A DNA stretch of 64,000 nucleotides from Margaritifera margaritifera. Taxonomy: Eukaryota; Mollusca; Bivalvia; Unionida; Margaritiferidae. The position numbers and the translations under genes are program-made. Shown one piece after another: positions 12,401-25,256 of this stretch (position 1 is its first letter; each line of letters opens with the position of its first letter). The DNA lies in NCBI GenBank assembly GCA_029931535.1, contig JAQPZY010001548.1, positions 685,001-749,000 of the forward strand. Direction: 5' to 3'. The notes under the pieces are model-generated. The model had not been told where the DNA came from. It saw only the letters and a list, made by a program, of their open reading frames with translations, and did not search any database.

Positions 12401-15400
12401 TGAATTTGGCTCATAGTTTGACCCATCAGTCTTGTTTTATACTAATAAAGAACTTGCACAGGAGACTGCATAGTTCATTTGTGGGAATTTGATAAATTTG
12501 GTTTATCTCAGATTCTATGAAGAAGGCCTTTAGCAGCTTTAGATCATACAAGATTTCATTTAAAGTATTCTTGTTGGACTGCTTGGTGATAATATCATCT
12601 GTCTGAATTATTGACTGGCGTAAATCTTGAACTAGGCTTGCCTGCATTTTCTTTGTTTGCTTTCTGGACAAATGGCTTGTTTTGTCATCAGTGTCTGCTG
12701 TCGTGGCTTATCCTTGGGTGCAGTTAGAGGAACCATTGTGTGATTCAGATCTGCTGCAATGGCTTCTTTGCTGTTGTCATCAAACCTCACTAAGCAGGAG
12801 AAACCATATTCTTTCTACTGTGTGTTTCTATGACCATAGCATTTTTAATGCCCATTTCAACTCTGCTACCAATTGGATATACAGCATCCATATTTTGATA
12901 TTAAATAGATGAAAAATAAAGTAGTTCCAGTGGGCAGGGCAATGATAATTCCCATGGTCACAGCTGATCAATAATGAGAATACTGCACACGGATTTCATA
13001 GGCTTATTGGACCAATCAGATTTACAGAAAGTGATACATTAACGTGTTGACATATAAAAAATAATAAACTGCAAACACTGTATGTAAAGTATACCAACTA
13101 TGTTGTAAAATTACTTATTATCTTCCTATAGGTAAATACATGTACCATTCCATGCCTGTAGAATCAAATTTGTCAGGATTAATTCTGATAATCCTTGACT
13201 TTTTTTAAAAGTCCTTCTGTTCTTAATTCCATTTCATTTTTTAAAACAGGGTACATTCTGAATTGTTTATGAAACTGAAGCCATCTCAAAGAACCTGATT
13301 CAAATGAACATGTTTACTTCCACCTATCTGGAATATATATACAAGTAATTTACTGATTAGCAATAATACCTCCATTCTTGTTTGAAAGCTTAACTTTGGA
13401 TTTTCCAATGCATCCATGAAATGTCTGACCAGCTTTTCAGTGATTTCTGATTTTACTGCAAAGACACACAAAATGAGATATTTTCTATGAAGGAATAAAT
13501 GCTACAAATCAGATAAACTCCTGGAAATAATATGTCAAGGAGTCTTTTAGATGCAATATTTGGATAACTATTGCCATAATATGGCCTCATAATTTTCTGT
13601 ATTAGAAAGTCAGAATAATTAAAAGATTTTCATGAGACTGGGTAATAAGACTACAGAGAATTTTGTTTTCTTACCTTTAAAAGTTATTAGCATAAGTTTA
13701 TTCAAGGCAGATCTTAATAATGATAGTTCTTTCACAAATTGTTAAAGATTACACATTAAGAGCAAGAAGTAAATACATATTAAACTAGATTAGTGTTTGT
13801 AAAAAAACATGTATGCCCCCACTGCAGACATGAAGACCAAAACAATTAACAAATTTAGAAAAAATTGAGATGTTGCTATATTGCATGAAAATGTAATCAG
13901 GTTATCAATATAGGCATACAAAGATGCGTACCAAATTAATTTGTCTACCTTAAGTGGTTTTGCTTAATCGTGCTGACAAGGTTCCATCAAAAAGAAGTCT
14001 CTAAGTCCAAATGGTTAAACAATATGTGTAAAAACTTGAAAAATTGCTGAAATGGTGTGAAAATCTAATCAGGCTATCTACTTATAAATACAATTGTGCC
14101 TCAAAACTTTAATCTGTCTATCTCAAGTGGTTTTTTGCTTTATTTTGCTAATATAAATTTGTGTCAAAAAATTGCCCGAGTCAAAAAGTTTTAAAATGTT
14201 TAAAGAACTTAAAAATTCCTGTAAAGCCTGAAAATGTAATCAGGTCATCCACATATGAATACAAATAAGCCTATAAAATTAACTTGTCTACCTCAAGTAG
14301 TTTTACTTTATCATGCTCACCTGGCTGACATCTGCCTAGTAGCCAAATGCAAGAGCAGTTGGCTAAGAATTCTGTGTCAAAAGGATGCTTTCTGTGGAAA
14401 TTTCTTCCAGTGTTATTAAATGCCAACATTTTGAAAGCAAATGTTTCAAGGTCTCTCTATAGTTGATGGCAAGTCAGCATCAATTTCCAATACTGAAAGG
14501 CCTTTATGCCTGGATGCTTTCTGTCAAGCATGGTCAAATTCTGTTTAGTGGTTTTTTGAGATAAGCTGTTTAAATGTTTTTCTATTTCTAGTAATGGTGG
14601 CCATATTTAATGGCAGATCAGCATCATTTGTATAAAGCTGCAAGACCTTGAAGCTAGGATACTTTCTGTGAAAAATCTGGTGATCAGATTTTTGTCCAAC
14701 TTTTGAAAGGTTCTTCTATTTTTAGTAACAGCAGCCATATTTGATAGCAGATCAACAGTATAAATTTAAAAGCCCTTTTTTCCAGGATGCTTTCTATCAA
14801 ATGTGTCAAGTTTTGTTGAATGGTATGAGAAAAAGTTGTTTAAAGGTATTTCTACTTTTAGCAACAGCAACCATATTTGATGAAAGATTGGCATCATTTG
14901 TACAAAAAACTGAAAGCCCTTAATGCCAGGATATATTTTTGTAACATTTTGTCGAATTCTGAGGAATGGTTTTTGAGAAAAAGTTATTTTAAAGTATTTA
15001 TATTTTCAGTAATGGCAGTCATATTTGATGGTGGATCAGCATTATTTGTACAGAACTGAAAGCCCTTAATGTCAGGATGCTGTCAACTTTGGTAAAATAC
15101 TGCTGAATGCATACATACCATAACATGACGTGTCACGTGAAAATCACGATTCCGGACTCCCCCCCCAACATGGTTGTGTTTTGAAAAACATGATTTTCAG
15201 CAATCTTAGTGAGGAAAAAATTTCCCACAGAAAAAAAAGTACATTTTTTTTTAATCACAATGATATATGCCCATAATCTGTGGTATTTATAAACAGTAAA
15301 CAGTCTTGCTCAAAGCTCATGTAAAACTATCCTCGGGGAAGTTTATACAGCTGTTTTAAAGACAAATAAAAGGTAAGGCAGTCAGAGATAAACAGACATC

Positions 15401-18400
15401 TTTCAGAGATTTACTGAATTGGCTCACAATAGCTGGGGTGGTGTGTCGTATCAAATCCTTTGAGCACTGCTGAGGGAGAGCCCATTAGGCTAATCTGCAT
15501 AGGTAAAATACACTAAGTGGAACAACCCAATTTGTCTGAAGTTAAGTACATCAAACAGATGCATGTTGAAAAACATGCTATTACACATCACTGACTGCAT
15601 TGAATGAGAATGTTGAAACCATCTTTATTAAAGTTTGTGATCAGCAAAAACATTTCTTTGAAGTCGGAAATTTACTCCATATTTAAAATTCAAAACAAGA
15701 TTATTTCGGTAGGTTTAACAGCAACACCATTCAATCTCTAATGCAGTGTTGCACCTAGGATCCCAAGGTCAGGGGACACTGTGTCCCTCACCATCCAGAT
15801 TTGGGGGACACACAACATTTTAAAGATACAAAGGAAAATTAGTACATAATGCACTTGAAGATCTAAAAAAATGAGAAAATCTTATTTGCTTCAACAGTTT
15901 TGCAACCTTAACTTTCTCATATTTTCCTTGGACTGTTACGGAATTATATATATTTTTCCGATTAATAATGGTATAGTTTATTAGTTTATGATCTCTGTTC
16001 TTAGTCTAAACAGCTGTCATCTTATGAGTATACATACGGTAGCCTCGATCAATATTTCACCTATTTGCTTGTAGCTTTAGTCATGTGACGTATTTTCCGC
16101 GCGCAATGCTGAACTTTCGACCTAGTTCTCGTACTTTTAGGAGTAAACATTATATTGACTAGGAATTATAGTTTAAGGTCACATTCGAAGAATGAATCAA
16201 TACAGTGTTTACTGTATAAAACACTGGTACTCTAGCACTTTAGCAGAATCACGCATAACCTAATTCCTGATTGGTTCTGAGAGGGTTGCATTATTTTGAA
16301 ATACCCTGTTTATTTAAGATGTAGTATGGGTTTTTATTTCGATTCTGCGCATTAATGCTATATATATACATGAAATAATCCTGTGTTTAAATATTCTTCA
16401 TCGTTACATTTTAATAGAGAGGATATCGAAATTGGTTCAGTTTGTGTGTGGGATATTCTTATTTGGAGATTTATTTATTATTAATACAGTACATTTAGGA
16501 TTCAGTACTGTCTTTAATCTGAATTATTATACAGCTCCGTGGAATTATCGGGAACATTTCTAAAACTTGTGAGATTCCAGATTCACAAGGATTATTTGGA
16601 TATACTTAAACTTATCAACATATTAGCACAGTGAAGGCTATTTCATTCGGAATAATGCATTCGGAATAGTTGGATTAACTTCCAGAACAGTGAACTTTAC
16701 AACAATTTAGGACTTTTTAGGATATTCTATACTATAAGTTATTTTTAATTCTTTCACTTTAATTGTTTGTTGAAATATTTTAATATTTTAGAAAATTAAA
16801 GATTTGTATTTTAAATCTTGAAAGCTTGTTTGAGTCTTTTCTTTTGTTACATAACCCCTAGTCGTAACAGGACATTTACATGATTGCAATAAACGTTTTA
16901 TCATGTGATCAAGTAACTCATGAAAACATTAACATGTTTGAATATCTGGTTAACCTGAAATGAACTGCTCCATGGAGTTTTAATAATTTAAAAGTATTAA
17001 ATCATTAATCAAATGAAAAATTGTGTATTTGCATCAATTAGTACCTTTTTTTCATTAATTCAGCCTGAGAATAAATGAAATCTTCACTGCTGTAGGAGTG
17101 ACTTTAACCTCGAAAATATGTTACAAAAAAAAAAATAGCGACGGTCAAAGACTTTAGCAACTCGACCGACTACCACAAACCTTGAATGTTTCATTTGCCA
17201 GATTCATTGTTTTGAAATGGATATTCACTGCCATCTTACAGGTTTTATCACTTTTAGCAACTTTGGCCATTGCTTGCGCTAACATAGACGTGGATGCACA
17301 TTCACGAAGAAAAGTGTAGGCATATTTGTGAACACAAATGACACTTGCATTACCATCAAACCAGCTACTGAACTATTGAAAGCAGCAAAGACTGCATGTA
17401 ATTAAAACTACATTCCACTGTCCAATGGATTTTAAAGACAGTAACTTGGTGTATTTTTGTATTTAATGTCTGTGAGGTTGTGACCAAGTTTGTGGTTATG
17501 TTATTTGACAATACTAAGTCTACCATTTTATTTTTTTTGTAAGTATATTAAATGCTTCAGAGAAAACAGATGGCATTTTCTTTTATTCAGATTTGAATTT
17601 CCAGTCATTTGCTATAGGCTGATTTGAAAAGATAGTTTATTCTAATTTGGATGACGTCGCTTTTGGGGGGTCATGCACACTAACCCCCCTTTGGACCTCA
17701 AAACACTTTTTGAGTCTCAAAAACCCCCAAACACTGTCTGGGAATATGGCAAGTACAGTATGTGAATGGTTTTTGCAAAGAAGTCATTTAAAAGTTTTTC
17801 TGTTTTAGTAACAGTGGCAAGCAGATTGGCATCATTTGTAAAAAACTGAACATGATTTGTACCGTCCCAGACAGTTGTTTTTCAAGGACTTTTCCGAACT
17901 CAATTTTCAAGGAGTATTTTTTCTTAAGGAAATTGAACTTTCTCCATGGATTACTTTCCATAAATAGGTAAAAAGTAAAACAGAGAAAAGAAAATAATCA
18001 GCACAGCACTACACTTCATCCCATTTTATTTATTTATTTATTTATTCATTATTTTTAGGCAGTATGTAAAACAATCCATAAATGAGGTTGAAATGATACA
18101 TTTATAATTTCATTCTGATTTCCAGCATTGTCAATCCATTAAAACAAAAAAAAGCACTTTAACATATATTACAGATAGGATTTGGGAGAAACCCTTCACT
18201 GCTTTGCAGAAAATATTTGATTTTTGGATATTCTGTATCCTTACTTCAAGTTTTTACATTATTCATGTAGTTCTTAATAACCATTTGGAGTTGTCAGGAG
18301 TCAGATCGATGCTTTATAAAGCAAGCTTGTATGATCAGCCCCAATTCTGAATATTCAACTGGATGGGAATACTTTGCAGATGATGATCATCTGTATGCAC

Positions 18401-21400
18401 AAATTCATCTCTCAGCTGTGGAGTTTAGAACTGGAACTTAGACACATTTTAATGTATGGATTGTTTTGCTCCGTACAGGTATTTGTCAGCACATCAATGT
18501 CAGCTATCTGCCAGCTAGCATGTGCATGACCTTGTTCTGAGACAATGTATTGGTTAAAACTCCACCTCCCAGCGTCCTTGGAAAATGAAGTTGGCCTCTA
18601 GCTTAGTAAACAGTGAGTAGAGTGACTGGTTCATGGACCACAGGGGATTGTTTAAATCTGACAGGATAAGCATATGCATGAAAACAAGAAGAAGATTGCT
18701 GCACCTTGCATCTCTGATAAGTGCTATATACTTACATACAAAGACTTACCAAGTTTTATCAAATTCTGGCATTATTTGAGTTGGCATCTAAAAACAAAAG
18801 TCATCTACTGAGATGACATATCCCCCAGGTCTCCCACCTATGTAAATTAAGACTCCTTCTGAAAGTACTCTATTGTCCAGCACTCACAATTTTTATACCA
18901 CTTATGCTAGTACCCTATGGTCAAACATCTCCAATTTATATACTACTTGGCAAGCATCCTCAATTTTATACTGCTTATGCTGCACTTTGTTTCCATAGTA
19001 ACATAAAAAATATTAACTGCAGAAAAATCAAAGTATCAAAAGGCACATGTACACAACTTGCTTGACATGTGTACCAAGTTAACTTAAAAGGTTTGGAAGT
19101 TATGCTCGGGAAATGAAAATGTTGACAGACAGACAGATAGATTATGGACAGAAAGATGGACATTTTGATAACTATACACCCCCCCCACCCCACCCCCGCT
19201 GTATTACGTACGGGGGCGGGGGGAGGAGGCAGAGTGTAGCTGGGATAGGTAGGTTGACAACGGATAGACGAAAGATGGATGAGCAAAGTAATAGTTAAAA
19301 GATGACAGGTCATGCATAACCATAGTTAACCTATAGGCAAGCTTGCTTTTTAAAAACTAAATCATTACCTGGGGCACCAAGATCAGCCAAAACCTGTAAA
19401 AAGAGGAAAAATCATCGATATGAATCAATATTCTGAATTCAAGAGGGTCTGCATGATTAAATGTTTTATTATCAACCCTACTAAAAACTATGCAAGAAAA
19501 GAGACTATATACCTTTAATGAGAACAAGACTGAATGATTCAGCTTTAGATTCTTACACTGACATTAGTCCAAAATCAGTATTACAGGGTGACGCCAAAAT
19601 AACATGATGGTCGGGGTCCACACATTACCATCGTGTTATGTAATGTATCATGCAATATCAAGACAAGTCAGTTAACTGAAAAGAATTTTCTATACATTGC
19701 TACATACATATGTAAGAAAATCGGCAAATGAAAAACATGAATAGTTAAAGTACATGTGTACTCACCAACCAATCTCATTGCATCCATAACACTGAAACCA
19801 TAATAATTCCACTGTAAATGTGCACAAAGAAACATATTTTGTTAATCATCATTCCATAGATCATTATTTGTCTGAATTCAATGCAAAACTTAATATACAT
19901 AAGGAAAACAAGAGGCTGAAGTGGACCTGATATTGCTCACCTGACTTACACAACTTAACAGTTGACCATTTCACTAAGCATGTTTTATGTAGTATTGTAA
20001 GAACACATTCTGTGTAAACTATCTCCCAAACTTTATATGTTGTTTATTTTACCTATTTTACTATACCCTGATAAAAATTCTTCCTAAAGATAAAGACACA
20101 ATTAATATGCAGTCTTTTGCTCATAATCAAAGTCATCCAGATCTTGATGATAATAAACCCAGCAGATCAAAAATATGAGTTCGAGAGTAGTAACAAGATC
20201 AGACAAACAGATGCAAGATCACCTCATTAATACGTGTAAACCTTCCTACTTTCGAAATTGCCCAAGATCTTGATGATACGAGCCCAAATTTGAATTCTGA
20301 TCAAAATCATATCAAAATTATAGATTCCAGATTGGTAATAAGCTCAGCCAATCACATGCAAGATCACCTCATAAATATGCATGGTTCTTGCTCATTACTG
20401 ACAGTTTAAGCTCCTGATGATATAAGCATATATTCTAAGTTTGATCCAAATCAGATGAGAAATACAGCCTTGAGAGTGGTAACAAGCTCAGCTAATCAAA
20501 TGCAAGATCACTTGTTTAGTAAGCATACATGTGACAGAATAGAGAGGTCAGCTTAGGAAAAATCGGGAGATTTGAAAAATTTGGTAGAGAGTCTTGACCT
20601 CAAAAGAGGTAGAATTTTCAATGAGAATGGCAAAATTTTCATTGGTGCACATATCCTCAATTTTCTTATCCCATTTAGGACCCAAAGCTTCGGTCACTAT
20701 GTGAGCAGTTTTTGTCCGTTTGTATGAGAACTTTTGTGTGATTTCTGAGTCAGGGAACATTATTTTGACAAGATCTGAAAAATGATCTGCTACTGTAAAT
20801 AGGAGATTATGTTCGGTTATAAAGTTGGCAAACAGTGTCTCAACACGTATGTCTTCATCCACATATGGTGCAGATTCCATGAACTTGGATTTCAGTGATA
20901 GCATATTCATTGTCTCATTTAATATGCTTTAATCTGCTGCATGACATGTAATGTCATTCTTGCCACCGTAGCAGATTTTTAAATCAGCTTTACGGGAAGG
21001 GCATAATGCATATTCATGTCATTTGAACTTGATTCCAACCACTGAAATTCCTGTTTGCATCCATCATTGAATTTCATGTGATATTTCAGTTGCTTAGATT
21101 TTGGCGCTTTAGCATTGGGAGATCTTGACAAACTTTAAATACCAAAGCCAAACCGACCCTGTTTTATACTGAATGAGCTCTTTAGTAATCCAACCATAAT
21201 TAATTAATTTCTTTAATCCTTTTGGCATTTCTTCAGTTCACACATAGTATAATCCATGTCGACAAACTTCAAACAGTAAAGCCAACCAACCCTGCTGACA
21301 GAATCAAATGGGTGTTAACTGTTTTATGCTGTATACAATTAGCAACTAAATCATCTCGCCCTGCTTAAGCCAGTTCAGTCATGTGATCACAGGCAGTATT

Positions 21401-24400
21401 ACCATAAATATACTAGAATGGAAGCAAGGTGTAAAAAAATGGACAAAATAAAAATGTTCAATAACAATTTTGCGTACACAGGAGATTTCAGTAAATGACA
21501 GGAGGGATGGGAGACACCCTTCATCTCAGGAGGAAAACCCTCCAATCTGGGAGGTTCACATGTATGAGTAAGCATCGATCTTGCTCATTATCGAACTTGT
21601 TTGAGACCATAATGATATAAGTATATATTAAATGTTTGATCATAATCAGATGAGAAATATGGCATCCAGAGTGGTAACAAGGTTAACCAGTCAGATCAAG
21701 ATCACCTCCTTAATATGTATGGATCTCTTTCATTATCAAACTCATCTGTGATTTTGATGATATAAACCCATATTCCAAGTCTGCCTGAAATCAGATCAGA
21801 AATAAAGCCCAACCTCACTTCCACACCATAGGGGGACAGATAATGACAAAGTAAGGGACTGCTTTGCAGGGCAAAGTTCGGTGGGGGCCTGTCCCCTAAG
21901 GCCACTACAGTACACAACATGAAGACCTGTCATCAACATAGAAATTGTCAGGTAATGAGGCTCTGGCGAAGTCGACAATAGCTTGGATGGTGGAAGAACC
22001 TATAACCTGATGGAACTCAACACCACTTGAGGTGTTGATTCCATCAGATAATAATTTCTTCTACCATCCAAGTCATTGTGAGGATGGCTAGATGAGGAAG
22101 TACGTCCATAGGGCAAGAAGTGTAATTTACACTAAACCAGCCATCTTCCTACCCTGCATTTGCCTGGTGAGCTACTAGGGGAAACAGCCAAAGGAATAGA
22201 TATGAGTTTTGCCAAAGATAAAATCATCCCACCTCACTCTTTGCGCGGTCAAACAAAGAGCACACCATCCAGCCAATCACCAGCCAACGGGGATAAGTGG
22301 GATATGGTGAAAACAGTGAAAACAGTGTAAACTGTGAAAGCACCAATCAACCCAATCGACCTAAGGCACTCTATCCATATTGGGACATTAAATGTCAGAA
22401 TACTGCTAGAATGTGGCATTGCTAGACTGCTGGCAATGGAATCTGAACTTATGAACATTACAACAATGGGACTGCAAGAGCTGAGATGGCCATAGGAAAG
22501 TACAAGTTTCTTTCAACAGTAAGAGACCATGCCCTAGTATTACCAGGGCCCTCTCAAAAAGTGCAGTTAAGGCTCTGTACACATAGCAGCCAGTCAACAA
22601 CCACATAATGTGGGCCACTTTTACGCATTAATATGGTAACATGATGGTGATCATGGTATATGCTCCAACCAACAAAGCATATGACATGGAGAAAGACAGT
22701 TTCTATCAGACACCGAAGGTCACGATGCATATGGTGAAACAAAACAGCCTTGTCATATGCCTCGGAGACTTTAATGGGGCCTCCGGAACAACACAAACGC
22801 CTTCACTGCATGTGGTTGGACCATATGGGAGTGGAGTACAAAATGACATCACTGACAGATTGCTTGAATTATGCGCAAGGAATAGTCTGAGACAATAATT
22901 TGTGCTCCTGGTTCAGGTGACCAGAAATCCATCATAATTCATGGATTTTAAATGATGGTTGGACATCCTTGTGAACAGCAAGTGGAAGGCAGTCTCAAAC
23001 TTCCCAAAAGAAATCCACAAAATCTGTGAGATATGACACTACCAAACTGAAAGATCCCTACATGGGGCATGGCTATGCAGTCAAAATTTGAAATCACTTT
23101 GCAGCACTTTCTGAGGATGAGGGACAATCCTGGGAATGTTTCTGTTTAGCAATAAATGACACTGCTAAACTACATCAGGGTCAAGCAAAACAGTGTCAAA
23201 AAAGAATGGATTTCATACAAATCACTGGAAGCCATTGAGTCCAGAAGAGCTTCCAGCTCCAAGGTGATTTAACATCATAATCTCAACAAGATCTGAAAGA
23301 AACAGCAACAGATAAGCAAAATTTGGCTAATAGAAGAGGCCTTAGCTAGAGGCTGTAGCAGGGAAACATTTGCTACTATCAGGGACCTGAGCAGCCATTT
23401 TCTGGATCATCATTTAGCCCTATTGAAGATTCAGCAGGTAAGATTCTATGTGACAACAAGCAGAAGCTAGAACGATGGAGAGAACACTACTCCCAGCTGC
23501 TAAACAGGCCTCCAGCCAACCTATCCCAGGAGCTTGAAGATGCCACCAATCTAGCTGCACCAGCCTGGAGCATAAATGTTGGGCAACCAAAGGAAGCTGA
23601 GGTAACTTCAGCACTTAAGAAATTGAAAAAAGGGAAAGCAGTTAGGACCTGTGGTATCAAAAGTGAATTGCTGAAAGCCAGAGGCAAAGGCTGCATAGTG
23701 TGGCTAACCAGACTTTTTGTTCTGTGTGGGAGACAGGTGACATCCCTGATGATTGGAAAGAGAGTATTATCCTGTGTTTCTACAAGCAAGGGCAGTAAGT
23801 GGGACTGTAGTAGTTACTGTGGCATTACCCTGCTATCTGTGCCAGTAAATCTTTATCCTCCTAACCGGAGTGAAAGACTGTTTACTTGAATTGTGCAAAA
23901 AAGAAGAGAGTGGCTTTACAACAGGAAGGTCAACCAATGACCACATCTACACACTCAACACAATAAATTCAACCAACCACAATGGATAGCCGACATTGAC
24001 CTAAAAACTGTGTATGACTGGTTGACCAAGCCGCTTTCTGGCTTATACTCAAGAACATATGACAAGGCTGTCGACCTAATGAAGGCCCTTTATATCGACA
24101 CCAGCAGCCGTGTTTGAGTCGAAGGTGAAAGTTCGCAATGGTTTCATATCAACAGTGGCATTAGACAGAGAAGTATCATCACCAGAACATTTTTCTATCA
24201 CTGATGGACTGGACGCTGGAATGAATGGCACAGAAGAAACAGCTGGGTACAACCATAAGTGACCAAGTTTTTACCGAATTTGATCATGCCAATGATGTTA
24301 CTCTACTGTCTGAATTGCTACAGATCTTACTGCTCAGGCTGGACATCATGCAGGAGGAAGCAAAAACTCTCAGCCTTGAGATCAACTGGAGCAAGACCAA

Positions 24401-25203
24401 AATCCAAATGACCAGTCCACAAGCCATCACATCAGCAAAAACACCACTGGGGCATGAGGTTGAGGTACAGCACTCGTTTACATATCTCGGCTGCATACTC
24501 CACAGCAAACCAGAGATGAAGTTTCAGCTAATCACAGATACCATCAGGTTTAGATGCTTGCTGCTCTTTGGCCACACTGCTAGAGCACCCCCAAATATGG
24601 ATCACAACTGTGCACTTAAAGCTGCAACTGGAAAACCAGTGAGGGGTGGAAGCACCATGTGGGAAAACCAGCAAACACCTGGCTCAGAATGGTGGACCAG
24701 GACCTCAGAAAGTTCAACCTCGGACTGCACACCGGATGGTAAAAGGCACAAGATCACATCTACTGGCGCCGACTCACATCTACAGCAACACTGCCTTGGG
24801 TGCCATGCAATGATGATGATAACAAGCTGGCCAGGAGAGTTAAATATATCACAATGTTTCAGTATTCACATGTATATATGTCAAGGTCACTATGCAGTAT
24901 CTGTATAAATTGCAAACCTCTAGAATGTTCTCTGTTCAAATCTAATGTTAATAAACTCACATAAACTTTTAAAACACTATACACATACACCAAATATATC
25001 TTACCACTTACTTAGGAACAGACATCATGAATAGAGTTTCTTGTTTTCCAAGTAACCAATTTCAGATGATGGCCAATTGGTCACACTATGATTGACTGAC
25101 ATCAGAGCCAACCCATGCATGCATGAAACCGGCTTTTGTTCTATGATTTTTTTTTTTTATAAAACAGTGCCAGATTGTTGCAACAACCTTTTGCTGTTTG
25201 GAT

Positions 25204-25256
<53 letters not shown>

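Larger units (their letters stand above)
20090..21815. repeat. Degenerate ~145-bp tandem repeat, split by a hAT remnant
   Basis: Copies at 20090-20523 and 21567-21815 share 'cttgatgatataa(g)cccat', 'gatcaaaatcagatgagaaa', 'gagagtggtaacaagctcag' and 'caagatcacctcattaatat'. The array is cut by the element at 20524-21566. The non-LTR element begins right at its right end. Confidence 0.7.

Noticed and set aside
19748..19790. Possible minus-strand exon reading VMDAMRLV with a gtgagt donor
   Set aside because: Exon 4 and exon 5 of the gene already join in phase. Inserting this 26-nt piece shifts the frame and gives a stop. It could be a rare poison exon, but nothing else supports it.
21702..22796. 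Minus-strand frames across the LINE region
   Set aside because: They are shadows of the plus-strand LINE remnant, where the endonuclease motifs are found.
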